Shown here: piece after piece, positions 33,698 to 41,792 of the stretch | Numbering within the stretch: the first letter of the stretch is position 1 | Layout of the letters: every line of letters begins with the position of its first letter | DNA from: an uncultured Collinsella sp. | GTDB taxonomy: Bacteria; Actinomycetota; Coriobacteriia; Coriobacteriales; Coriobacteriaceae | Length of the DNA stretch: 64,000 nt | Direction: 5' to 3' | Assembly (NCBI GenBank): GCA_958437935.1 | Contig: CAUBPS010000002.1 | Location: 1 to 64,000 of the forward strand | Translations under genes and position numbers: made by a program | Notes under the pieces: generated by a model | Databases searched by the model: none | What the model saw: only the letters and a program-made list of their open reading frames with translations | Told to the model about the DNA's origin: nothing

Positions 33698-34899
33698 CGC
33701 TCAAGCTGGGCCAGCAGTTCCTCGACGACCTCGACGGCATCGCCGACAACCTTGTACTGGGCAGCACCAAAGATGGGGGCATCCGGGTCCTCGTTGATGG
33801 CGATAATGCACTCTGCCCCACCGATGCCGGCAAGATGCTGGATGGCGCCCGAAACACCGATACTCACGAGAAGCTTGGGCGAAACCGATACGCCGGTCTG
33901 GCCAATCTGATGGCGATACTCCAACCAGCCGGCCTCCACGACAGGTCGCGTGCAACCAAGCTCGGCTCCCAGAGCCTCGGCGAGCCTTCGCATCAGGGGC
34001 AGATTCTTCTTGGAGCCAATGCCGCGGCCCACCACGACCAAGCGTTCGGCATCGGCGATCGAGGCCTGCTGCCTCCACTCCTCGGCGGGAATCGAGATCT
34101 CGACACGAGCCTTAGCATCATCCGCAAGCGATATCTGGGTGATCGTGCCGGAGCGGTCGTAGTCAAAGTCGGGCGCCTTAAAGATGCCGGGACGAACCGT
34201 TGCCATCTGGGGACGATGATTGGGGCAGACGATGGTGGCCATCAGGTTGCCGCCAAACGCCGGACGCGTCTGTTGCAGCAGTCCCGTCTCCGTATCCATC
34301 GAAAGTACGGTGCAGTCAGCCGTAAGGCCCGTCTGCAAGCGCACGGCAACGCCGGGTGCCAGTTCGCGGCCAAAAGCGGTCGCACCGTATAGGATGGCCT
34401 CGGGTTTGCGTTCGGCTACCAAATCGCAGATCAAGCGGGCGTAGACCTCCGCATCGTTTTGGCGCAGGCGCTCGTCGCGACAGGCCAGGACTTCGTCGGC
34501 GCCCGCGCAAACCAGATGCTCCAGGTCGCCGAGAGAACCCTCGGGACCCATACCGATCAGTGCCACCAGACGGCAGTCGCGAGCATCGGCAAGCTCGCGG
34601 CCCTTGCCCATAAGCTCATAGGCAACGGGAGTCACCGTATCGTGCTCGTCGGTCTGCGCGAATACCCAAATGTCTCGATATGCATCAAGGTCCACCGCAC
34701 CAGCGGCCTCGTCACGCTCGATCGAGATAGCGTTGACAGGGCAGGCGTCGACGCACCCACCGCATAGGATGCAGCCGTCGGTTACGCGGGCGCATCGGCT
34801 GGGTCGCTCGCCTTCCACTACGATGCCGCCCGAGGCACAGGCGCGAACGCAGCGACCGCAGCCGATACAGGCTTCGCTATCGATAATCAGTCCGCTCAT
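33694..34899 (-). CDS. etfA: electron transfer flavoprotein alpha subunit with ferredoxin domain
   Basis: The 401-residue protein starts with a two-cluster ferredoxin domain: CIGCGRCVRAC near 11 and CILCGGCVDACP near 43, each a CxxCxxCxxxC set for a 4Fe-4S cluster. The rest is EtfA with the FAD-binding end (GRGIGSKKNLPLM, then GISGAIQHLAG-like GVSGAIQHLAGI and INEDPDAPIF). In acetogens such a fused EtfA (LctC) is part of the electron-bifurcating lactate dehydrogenase. It starts at the base after the etfB stop. Last gene of the operon. A caffeyl-CoA or acyl-CoA role is less likely because a GlcD-type dehydrogenase, not an acyl-CoA dehydrogenase, is the partner. Confidence 0.93.
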   Translation of the reverse strand: MSGLIIDSEACIGCGRCVRACASGGIVVEGERPSRCARVTDGCILCGGCVDACPVNAISIERDEAAGAVDLDAYRDIWVFAQTDEHDTVTPVAYELMGKGRELADARDCRLVALIGMGPEGSLGDLEHLVCAGADEVLACRDERLRQNDAEVYARLICDLVAERKPEAILYGATAFGRELAPGVAVRLQTGLTADCTVLSMDTETGLLQQTRPAFGGNLMATIVCPNHRPQMATVRPGIFKAPDFDYDRSGTITQISLADDAKARVEISIPAEEWRQQASIADAERLVVVGRGIGSKKNLPLMRRLAEALGAELGCTRPVVEAGWLEYRHQIGQTGVSVSPKLLVSIGVSGAIQHLAGIGGAECIIAINEDPDAPIFGAAQYKVVGDAVEVVEELLAQLER

Positions 34900-35715
34900 C
34901 TATGCCATCCCCTCGATAATCTTGGCAAGCTTTGCCGCCTGCTCGGACGCCGTCCCCTCAACGGCCTCGCACGTTTGGTCACGGTCGGGCACAAACGAGC
35001 GCACGACCTGTGTCGGCGACCCGGCAAGACCGCAACGCGCGGGGTCGGCGTTCACGTCGGCGGCACTGACCACGCGCACGTCCGCCTCCTCCGCCGCGCG
35101 AATACCGGCAATACTCGGCATACGCAACTGGCCAATCTCCTTGGCAGTCGTCATCGCGCACGGCATCTCAAGATAGACCGTCTCCTCGCCGGCATCGCAA
35201 CCGTGAACGAGCGAAAGCGCACCGCACGTCGTAAAACCTGCGCTCTGCACGCAGCTCACATCGGTCACGCAGGGAATCTCAAAGGCGCCGGCAAGCTCGG
35301 GGCCAATCTGGGCCGTATCGCCATCCACCGCCATCTTGCCGCAGATGAGCAGGTCGAAGTCCTCGTCGAGCGCTTCGATGCCGCACTTGAGGGCATAGGT
35401 GGTTGCCAGGGTATCGGCGCCCGCAAAGGCTCGGTCGGTCAGCAGCAGCGCGTCGTCGGCGCCTCGAGCGATGCAGTCGCGCAGCAGCGATTCGGTCGCG
35501 GGGATGCCCATCGACACCACCGTCACGCGCACGTCCATGCGAAAGCCGATAAAGTCGTCCTTCAGCGCCAGCGCGCATTCCAAAGCGCTCGCATCAAAGG
35601 GATTAATGACCGCCTGCTTGCCATCGCGCACGATGGTATTGGTCTTGGGGTCCATCTTGACCTCGGTGCTGCCCGGCACGGCCTTGACGCACACCACCAT
35701 ATGGAAATCGCTCAT
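34900..35715 (-). CDS. etfB: electron transfer flavoprotein beta subunit
   Basis: The 271-residue protein begins MSDFHMVVCVKAVPGSTEV, the EtfB pattern, with INPFDASALECALALKD and CGKMAVDGDTAQIGPELA in the nucleotide and flavin regions. With EtfA it holds two FADs; in bifurcating complexes the beta-subunit FAD takes electrons from the dehydrogenase and splits them between NAD+ and ferredoxin. ATG 35715 lies three bases after the stop of the dehydrogenase gene, with GGGGGCG upstream; an overlapping GTG at 35721 is less likely. Confidence 0.93.
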   Translation of the reverse strand: MSDFHMVVCVKAVPGSTEVKMDPKTNTIVRDGKQAVINPFDASALECALALKDDFIGFRMDVRVTVVSMGIPATESLLRDCIARGADDALLLTDRAFAGADTLATTYALKCGIEALDEDFDLLICGKMAVDGDTAQIGPELAGAFEIPCVTDVSCVQSAGFTTCGALSLVHGCDAGEETVYLEMPCAMTTAKEIGQLRMPSIAGIRAAEEADVRVVSAADVNADPARCGLAGSPTQVVRSFVPDRDQTCEAVEGTASEQAAKLAKIIEGMA

Positions 35716-35717
35716 CT

Positions 35718-37319
35718 TCACGCGCCCCCTTTCTGGACGAGCTCATCCAAGAGCTTCTCCGAAAACAGGTTACCGCGACCCAGCTGCCCGGCAGGATCGA
35801 GCTGGAGCTTGAGCCGCGCCGACTCGACCATGGCCTCGTGACCGTACATCGTCTCCAAGAAGCCCGCCTTGATCTTGCCGACGCCGTGTTCTGCGGAGAC
35901 GGCACCGCCCATGGCCGTGACCTCGGAAGCCCACTGGGCAAAGAGTTCTCCGCCGCGGCGATAATCCTGTGCATTGCGCGGCAGAATGTTCACATGCAGA
36001 TGGTTGTTACCGATATGCCCCCAAGCGGCAGATTCAAGCCCACTTTCCGCCAGCGTGCGGCGATAGAGGGCGATAACATCGGCCAAGTGCGCGTTGGGCA
36101 CCGACATGTCCGAACCCAGTTTGGTGATGGTGGGATCCATGCGGCGGCGCTCGTCGATGAGCATGTTGACGCTCTCGGGCACCGCATGGCGGAAGAATCG
36201 CTGACACTCGCGATCGACCTCGGCGCGCGCGACCCATGTCGCATCGTCACTGCCGCCCGCAAGCTCCAGTACCCACCCCAAGTGATACAGCTCCTCAATC
36301 GCCTGGGCTTCGTCGTCGCAGTCGAGCTCCACGTAGACACAGACCTTGGCGTCTTTGTCGAGCGCAGGCAGCGAGGCAAACGCCGTCGACTGCTCGCGCT
36401 GGCGACGTAGAATATCCAGGGCGCCAGCATCGAAGTACTCGATGGCAGCCGCATGGGACAGGACGGGACGCACAGAATCGGTGAAGGACACGGCCTTGTC
36501 TTCGCTGTCGAAGAAGCAGCTCACGCCCCAAACGACCGCAGGCGCCGCCTGCAGGGCAATCTCGAGCTCGGTGATAACGCCGATTGTGCCACACGCACCG
36601 ATAAACAGATCGATGGCATCCATATCGTCAGCAACGAAATAGCCCGAAGCATTTTTTGTCTTGGGCATGGTATAGCCGGGAAGATCGAGCTCGAGTGTAC
36701 GGCCCGCTGCCGTCACGAGCGACAGGTGGCGGCCCTGGGCAAAAGCCTCGCCGCGCCGAAGCTCAAGCAAATCGCCATCAGCCAGCACGACGTGGAGTCC
36801 CGTGATATGTGGGCGCATGGGGCCGTAGGCGTAGCTGCGGGCACCGGAGGCGTTACATGCCGCCATGCCGCCCAGACAGGCAGACGCCTCGGTGGGATCG
36901 GTGGGAAAAAACTGCTCGGGAGCCTCTTGGAACTCCTCGTAGGCCTCAAGCGATGCCTGGTCCCAACCAGCGGTCGGCAGCACCTTCTTGCTCAGCTGCT
37001 TACGCAGCTCCGAGAGCACAACGCCCGGCTCCACGCGCAGCAGAAATTGGCCTTGTTCATCGCGGCGAAGGCCCAAATAGCGATTCATACGGGAAGTATT
37101 GAGGATATGCCCGCCGTGGGGCACGGCGCCGGCGGCAAGGCCGGTTCGGGCGCCCTGAACCGTTACCGGAACACGCTCGACATGGAGCTTTTCCAAAATG
37201 GCACGGACCTCGTTTTCCGTTGTCGGAAACGAAATGCTCGAGGCCTCGCCCGATGCGCGAGATTCATCGCGGCCATACTCTTCGAACTCGTCGGTGAAGG
37301 GTTTGATGGTTGCAGACAC
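35718..37319 (-). CDS. lctD: FAD-linked lactate/2-hydroxyacid dehydrogenase (GlcD/LctD type)
   Basis: Oxidises a 2-hydroxyacid, most likely lactate, and passes electrons to EtfAB. The 533-residue protein has a PCMH-type FAD domain (VPVTVQGARTGLAAGAVPHGG near 51, TDPTEASACLGGMAACNASGAR near 140, GACGTIGVITELEI) and a FAD-oxidase C-terminal domain with GHIGNNHLHVNI and SAEHGVGKIK. With EtfB and ferredoxin-EtfA directly behind it this is the gene set of the A. woodii bifurcating lactate dehydrogenase, where reduced ferredoxin drives lactate oxidation with NAD+. Glycolate or another hydroxyacid is possible. GTG start at 37319 after AAAGGGGGAG. No lactate permease or LctA regulator is adjacent. 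Confidence 0.88.
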   Translation of the reverse strand: MSATIKPFTDEFEEYGRDESRASGEASSISFPTTENEVRAILEKLHVERVPVTVQGARTGLAAGAVPHGGHILNTSRMNRYLGLRRDEQGQFLLRVEPGVVLSELRKQLSKKVLPTAGWDQASLEAYEEFQEAPEQFFPTDPTEASACLGGMAACNASGARSYAYGPMRPHITGLHVVLADGDLLELRRGEAFAQGRHLSLVTAAGRTLELDLPGYTMPKTKNASGYFVADDMDAIDLFIGACGTIGVITELEIALQAAPAVVWGVSCFFDSEDKAVSFTDSVRPVLSHAAAIEYFDAGALDILRRQREQSTAFASLPALDKDAKVCVYVELDCDDEAQAIEELYHLGWVLELAGGSDDATWVARAEVDRECQRFFRHAVPESVNMLIDERRRMDPTITKLGSDMSVPNAHLADVIALYRRTLAESGLESAAWGHIGNNHLHVNILPRNAQDYRRGGELFAQWASEVTAMGGAVSAEHGVGKIKAGFLETMYGHEAMVESARLKLQLDPAGQLGRGNLFSEKLLDELVQKGGA

Positions 37320-37401
37320 GCGAACTCCCCCTTTAGCTAACTACAGTGTTTGCAGGGAGATGTTACCGCATCGTTTCGTCGACGTGTTCGAGACCGTCTC
37401 C

Positions 37402-37429
37402 ATAATTGGCGTTTTTTACGTTCGTGCAA
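37402..37429 (-). promoter_or_regulatory. likely promoter of the lctD-etfB-etfA operon
   Basis: On the minus strand TTGCAC (37429-37424) stands 16 bases ahead of AATTAT (37407-37402), about 80 bases before lctD. The rest of the 345-base gap 37320-37664 holds weak open frames on both strands (for example 37337-37573 minus, 37350-37634 plus) with no ribosome-binding site or recognisable product; I do not call either as a gene. Confidence 0.4.
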
Positions 37430-37664
37430 TTCGGCGAGCGGCTTGATTTCCTCGGCAGACGATGCTTTTGACACATATGGCCCCGCCGTCGCCGACCGCG
37501 CGATTGTCGCTCGAAAAAAGTTGGAGTATTTTTTGCCGCCTTTTACCTGCGGAGACGCCAATCCGTCAAGCATTTGGTCAGAAATTGGTCAAGTAGCGGC
37601 TGATACGGTCGGCGTCGACAGCCAAAACCGATAGAAGTTTTGGCCCAGAAGCAGGGAGGTTCCC

Positions 37665-37961
37665 ATGGCATATTACTGGCCCCAGTACGGCATCGCCATC
37701 GAAGTCGACGACGATCCCCATCTCCTGCCTTTCGACGAAGAGGCATTCCCCGATACGACGGTCTACCACGTTACCACCGATGTGATCTGCGACCCCGAGT
37801 CGTTCTCGGCGCTCGCCCACCACATCGCGCATATCCACGACATCGAGCTCCCTCCCGACTTCGACGAGCTCGTCTACTCGCGCCGTCTGATGCTTCACAT
37901 GCTCTTTGGAGCGGACCCGTCCACCTTTGCGCGCGTCTATACCGCCAAGGATGCCGCATGA
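37665..37961 (+). CDS. small protein, possible Vsr/DUF559-like endonuclease-fold remnant
   Basis: The 98-residue product is not recognised with certainty. Its first half, YYWPQYGIAIEVDDDPH followed 25 residues later by TTDVICDPESFSALA, resembles the C-terminal half of Vsr or DUF559 nucleases, where an acidic IEVDGxxH motif is followed by a T-x-x-x-V-x-x-D-P strand. The N-terminal catalytic residues of those families are absent, so a scaffold or degraded enzyme is as likely. GGGAGG lies eight bases before the ATG. Its stop overlaps the next start as ATGA, so the two are translationally coupled. Confidence 0.6.
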   Translation: MAYYWPQYGIAIEVDDDPHLLPFDEEAFPDTTVYHVTTDVICDPESFSALAHHIAHIHDIELPPDFDELVYSRRLMLHMLFGADPSTFARVYTAKDAA

Positions 37962-38467
37962 GCGCGAAGAAGCCACCCCACTTTGCAGGCCTGGGTCGTC
38001 GCAAGAAGCTCATCGTTGCCTGCTTGGCCATCGTCTGCGCCCTTGTCGCCGTAGGACTATACGCTTGGCAGTCGCAGCCCGTACCCGAGGCGGGCGCTTC
38101 GGTCACGACGGCCGAGGGCAAAACGCGTCAGGAAATCCAAGATGAGCTCGACGCCATCGTCCGCGACAACATGATGACGATTTCGGTCGCGCCGGTCGCT
38201 CAGCTGCAGGAGGACGGCAAGCTGCGCGTCAACGTGCAAAACGTCCAAGACAATAAATTTCCCCAGCGATTCCGCGTCATCCAAAACGACGAGACCATAT
38301 ACGAATCCGATGTGGTCGAGACCGGCAAAACGGTCGAGACATGCCCCGCCGGCGACATCGAGGAAGGTGAGGCGTACATCGAGATCCAGGCGCTTGAGGC
38401 CAAGACCTATGACAGCCACGGCAACCCGACACGCGTCAAGGTACGGGTTGAGCAAGCCGAGAACTAG
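37958..38467 (+). CDS. membrane-anchored exported protein, unknown function
   Basis: The 169-residue product has a basic cytoplasmic start (MSAKKPPHFAGLGRRKK), one hydrophobic segment at about residues 18-36 (LIVACLAIVCALVAVGLYAW) and then an extracytoplasmic domain of ~130 residues rich in beta-prone, acidic sequence, including RVNVQNVQDNKFPQRFRV. I do not recognise the domain. It may be a type II membrane protein or have an uncleaved signal. Coupled to the upstream 98-residue gene by an ATGA overlap; about 90 bases before the next secreted protein. Confidence 0.75.
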   Translation: MSAKKPPHFAGLGRRKKLIVACLAIVCALVAVGLYAWQSQPVPEAGASVTTAEGKTRQEIQDELDAIVRDNMMTISVAPVAQLQEDGKLRVNVQNVQDNKFPQRFRVIQNDETIYESDVVETGKTVETCPAGDIEEGEAYIEIQALEAKTYDSHGNPTRVKVRVEQAEN

Positions 38468-38556
38468 CTTTCCGGTCGACGCGGCACCGCACGCGATTCA
38501 CCAGCATTCGTCCAATCATCGCGGGGACGGCCCGCGGCGAATAGAAAGGAACGACC

Positions 38557-39156
38557 ATGGACATCACCAGGAATATGAACGGAGCCAGAGCGCTCGTCGT
38601 GGGTGCAGGGCTCGCGCTCGCGCTCGCAATGGGCGCCGCCCCGACGCCAGCTATGGCAGCCGGGCGTGTTGGAACCACGAAGGTAATGGTCAAGACCGAG
38701 ATCGACAACATCAAGTTCAACGCACCGACGGTTATTCCCTTCGTCGCCCAAGCCGACGGCACGCTTCAGGGTCCCTCAGAAGACGCGATCACCATCGACA
38801 ATCTTTCGGCCTACGGCATCCATGTCACCAACATGAAAATCGACGCCATGAACACCTGGACCATTGCCGCCGACGCCAAGGCCGGAACCGCGCAGAACTC
38901 CATCGACTTTAAGGTCGGCCCCGACGGCGCACTCCAGAACGCCAGTGCCGCAACGCAGGGGACAGGCCTCGATCTTTCCAAGAATGCAGCCTTCGACATG
39001 GGCTACCAGGGCATTGCCGGCGGCACGGACAAAATTAAGCTCAAGACAAGCGGAAACGTCGCCCGCGTCACGCGCGATATCTTCCACGTAACCGGCGAAG
39101 GCGATCAGGTTGCAACGATCACCTGGACGGTCGAGCCCGGTGCGCACACGGCATAA
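38557..39156 (+). CDS. secreted beta-rich surface protein
   Basis: The 199-residue product has a signal peptide ending near AMA-AG (residues ~35: LVVGAGLALALAMGAAPTPAMAAG). The mature part follows a pattern I know from Gram-positive surface proteins: a TVIPFVAQADGTLQGPS segment, ITIDNLSAYGIHVTN, a tryptophan in NTWTI, and a closing ATITWTVEPG. This looks like a beta-sandwich used in WxL-like or pilus-like surface layers, but no exact family is certain. No sorting signal of its own. The next gene, which does have one, starts inside its last 17 bases. AAAGGA precedes the ATG. Confidence 0.75.
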   Translation: MDITRNMNGARALVVGAGLALALAMGAAPTPAMAAGRVGTTKVMVKTEIDNIKFNAPTVIPFVAQADGTLQGPSEDAITIDNLSAYGIHVTNMKIDAMNTWTIAADAKAGTAQNSIDFKVGPDGALQNASAATQGTGLDLSKNAAFDMGYQGIAGGTDKIKLKTSGNVARVTRDIFHVTGEGDQVATITWTVEPGAHTA

Positions 39157-39421
39157 GGCCGTCGCCCTGGCCGCCGCCGTCAGCATCCTCGCGTTTGGCC
39201 CAGCCATGGCCTTTGCCCAGCAAGAACAGGCGCAGGCCGCCACGCAAGTGACGGTCGACCTCTCGGGGCTCGACCGCGGCGACCGCGAGGAACCATTGGC
39301 GCAGACAGGCGATGGACGATGGCTCTTGGCAGCAGGCGCCACAGCAGCAGGCGCGGGAACCGCCGGCCTCGGCCTGCACATCAAACGCAGCCAGAAACAA
39401 AACACGGACAGGCCGCACTAA
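39140..39421 (+). CDS. small sortase-anchored wall protein
   Basis: The 93-residue product starts at a GTG inside the end of the preceding gene. It has a signal peptide (AVALAAAVSILAFGPAMAFAQ), a short mature part of about 20 residues and a C-terminal sorting signal: PLAQTGD, then a hydrophobic stretch WLLAAGATAAGAGTAGLGL and a basic tail KRSQKQ. LAQTGD is an LPXTG variant common in Coriobacteriia. With so little between signal and anchor, it may serve as a wall tether or assembly base for the neighbouring secreted protein. Reading through the 17-base overlap implies coupled translation. Confidence 0.75.
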   Translation: MRTRHKAVALAAAVSILAFGPAMAFAQQEQAQAATQVTVDLSGLDRGDREEPLAQTGDGRWLLAAGATAAGAGTAGLGLHIKRSQKQNTDRPH

Positions 39422-39439
39422 ATTAGCTAAGGAGACCCC

Positions 39440-40870
39440 ATGGCATCGAAGAACCTTTTGCCCGTCGTCGCACTCTGCGGCGCGCTCGCAACCGGAACGC
39501 CTGTCGCCGCTTGGGCGACTCCTGTCATGGCAGACTCCTTACCAGCAGCCCTAAGCTCCGCATCAAATCCGTCGAGCGCCATTGCGTGCAAGCGTTTTTC
39601 GATCGCACAGGCTGCAATCTCAACCTCGGGATGCCTTCGTCGTAATACGGACGGTTCGATAGTCGTGGATATCAATCGTTCGAACAAGGCAAACGGCTCC
39701 CAGGCGGGGTACGCCGTCTGCACGTGGCGCTCGGTTGTGCTCGACGCAGATGGCGATCCATGCAATTTAGAGCTGCGCATCGACATCGCTTCGATCGATG
39801 ACTCGGCGAACGGAGCGAAGGTCGCCTTCGACGGTACGTTTTTTGAGAAAGGAGGCGGTATATGTCTGGGCTGCGCCGCCGCGAATGCAGACGACACGCA
39901 GCCCACCCTCTCATTCACGGCATCGTTGCGGCTGACCAAAGCCGGTACCGATGCCATCGCGGCGGGAGAAGCGTCCCTGCTGTTCTACGCCGTCAGTACC
40001 AAAGACACAGACGCTCATTTCGAGAAGCCATCCGGATCACTCAGCCTTACACGAGGGATAGAGGCAGGCCCTATTGAAATCGATGCCCGCGCGCAAAGCA
40101 GGCAACGCATTCTTGCCGACCCGGCGCTTCTCGAAATGGAGTGGAACGGATCCGGAGCCATCGGAATTCTCCCCTCCGCGTTTGACGCCAAGACGCTCCC
40201 CCCAAACGACGAACCCATCAACGCAACCATACAAGAAGAGAGCGCGGACAAAGAAGCAGGTGCGGGCGACACGCCGTCGCCGACAAACAGCGTCCCAGCT
40301 TCTTTCGAAGCGCCGAATGAGCCCGCTGCCGATCCAAACGATCCCGAGTTCGCGGACAGTCTGGGGCTTGCTGATCCTCAAGAGATCGATGAAGGTAACT
40401 GCTGCGTGCTTGCCGCGCTCGACCACACGGAGGTCATCGACGCTGCGAACATCGAAGTTGCCGCCGCCAATCAGCCCGTCCGCAAGTCGGCTATCATCGC
40501 ATTTCCTGAATCCATCGAAGTCGTCTTTTTGCCATCGGGCGAGGTCGTGGCCCCAACACTGCTCACCTTGTTGGGCGCCAAGAATACTCGAAACGAAATT
40601 AAAAAGGTCACGGTTGTCGACCCTGCAACCACCGCCAAGCTGCGTCTATACGCCGTTGCTCCAGACGGAGGCAAGACCTTGGAATTCGATGGTGACACAC
40701 TCCTAGCCTGGCGACGTCTGGACATTATGCAAGACGTCTCGTATCAGATCGAACTCGAAGGGTTTGATCGTGCCCGCGATGCCAATATCATCGCCGCGGC
40801 TATTGAATCCCCGCAGCGGCTTATGACACTGCGCTTTGAATACTATCCCTATGTCCCGACAACCACCTGA
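39440..40870 (+). CDS. large secreted protein of unknown function
   Basis: The 476-residue product has a signal peptide (LLPVVALCGALATGTPVAAWA) and no transmembrane or sorting signal. The first ~200 mature residues are beta-rich with FSASL-like LSFTASLRLTKAGTDAIAAGEA, reminiscent of the shorter secreted protein two genes upstream. A disordered acidic linker (~260-320, rich in E, D, P, S) leads to a second beta-rich domain with VVDPATTAKLRLYAVAPDGG. I do not recognise either. AAGGAG lies eight bases before the ATG and 18 bases after the previous stop, so it belongs to the same operon. Confidence 0.75.
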   Translation: MASKNLLPVVALCGALATGTPVAAWATPVMADSLPAALSSASNPSSAIACKRFSIAQAAISTSGCLRRNTDGSIVVDINRSNKANGSQAGYAVCTWRSVVLDADGDPCNLELRIDIASIDDSANGAKVAFDGTFFEKGGGICLGCAAANADDTQPTLSFTASLRLTKAGTDAIAAGEASLLFYAVSTKDTDAHFEKPSGSLSLTRGIEAGPIEIDARAQSRQRILADPALLEMEWNGSGAIGILPSAFDAKTLPPNDEPINATIQEESADKEAGAGDTPSPTNSVPASFEAPNEPAADPNDPEFADSLGLADPQEIDEGNCCVLAALDHTEVIDAANIEVAAANQPVRKSAIIAFPESIEVVFLPSGEVVAPTLLTLLGAKNTRNEIKKVTVVDPATTAKLRLYAVAPDGGKTLEFDGDTLLAWRRLDIMQDVSYQIELEGFDRARDANIIAAAIESPQRLMTLRFEYYPYVPTTT

Positions 40871-40988
40871 GGCTTAAATGCTGCACATCATTCCTAACAC
40901 CACTTATATAACGTATTAGATGAGTCGCGATGTGCCTCGCATTTCGTTCTGCTACGATTGCCACGTTGGCATCAATACAGGAGGGCTC

Positions 40989-41705
40989 ATGCCGGGCTTG
41001 GGAACAATCATCAACGTTGTGCTTTTAGTTGCGGGCGGTCTTTTGGGATTAGCGGGCGGCCGCTTCATCACACCGCGCATCCAAGACACGCTCATGAAAG
41101 CATCGGGGCTGTGCGTCCTGTTTATCGGCCTTGGCGGCACCATGCAAAAGATGCTCCTTATCGATGGGAAGGCGCTAGCGACCACCGGCACCACCATGCT
41201 CATCGTCTCATTTGCGCTCGGTTCGCTCATCGGCGAGGCCGTCAACTTGGAAGCCGCCATCGAGAACCTTGGCGAATGGCTCAAGCGCAAGACCGGCAGT
41301 GAGGGCGATAACGAGTTCACCAACGCTTTTGTCTCGACTTCACTCACCGTGTGTATCGGCGCCATGGCAATTGTGGGATCGATCCAGGACGGCCTGCTCG
41401 GCGACTGGTCAACGCTTGCCCTCAAGGGCGCACTGGACTGCATCATCGTCTGCACCATGACGGCGTCGCTCGGACGCGGCTGCATCTTCTCGGCCCTGCC
41501 CGTAGCCGTGTTCCAGGGGACGATCACGTTGTTTGCCGGCGCGCTCTCCCCCATCATGACCACAACAGCCCTCAACAGCCTTTCGCTCGTAGGCTCCATG
41601 CTCATCTTCTGCGTCGGCGTCAACCTCATCCGTCCTCAGACCTTCCGCACGGCCAATATGCTTCCCTCCGTCGTCATCGCCGTCATCTACGCCCTCCTGT
41701 TCTAA
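40989..41705 (+). CDS. DUF554 family membrane protein
   Basis: The 238-residue protein starts MPGLGTIINVVLLVAGGLLG and has seven or so hydrophobic segments with FIGLGGTM, GSLIGEAVNLE and IGAMAIVGSIQDGL, the pattern of DUF554 (YqgA). The function of this family is unknown; a transport role is guessed from topology. AGGAGGGCTC lies just ahead of ATG 40989. About 120 bases separate it from the surface-protein cluster, and a TACGAT box near 40955 may be its own -10. Confidence 0.9.
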   Translation: MPGLGTIINVVLLVAGGLLGLAGGRFITPRIQDTLMKASGLCVLFIGLGGTMQKMLLIDGKALATTGTTMLIVSFALGSLIGEAVNLEAAIENLGEWLKRKTGSEGDNEFTNAFVSTSLTVCIGAMAIVGSIQDGLLGDWSTLALKGALDCIIVCTMTASLGRGCIFSALPVAVFQGTITLFAGALSPIMTTTALNSLSLVGSMLIFCVGVNLIRPQTFRTANMLPSVVIAVIYALLF

Positions 41706-41748
41706 ATCTATCAACGCAGCGGTATCTCGAACATCTGTTTGATGCTGT

Positions 41749-41757
41749 GCTATGATA
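41749..41757 (+). promoter_or_regulatory. extended -10 promoter of the TerB/ATPase/helicase operon
   Basis: TGCTATGAT contains an extended -10 (TGn) and TATGAT, 36 bases before the GTG of the first gene. The -35 region (CGAACA) is poor, as is common with extended -10 promoters. Confidence 0.45.
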
Positions 41758-41792
41758 TGAGGTCACCGTAGCTGCGTTCGAGAGGAGGAGCG

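Noticed and set aside
37337..37634. Two overlapping frames on opposite strands (78 and 94 codons) in the gap before 37665
   Set aside because: Neither has a ribosome-binding site or recognisable domain, and a likely promoter of the lctD operon lies there.
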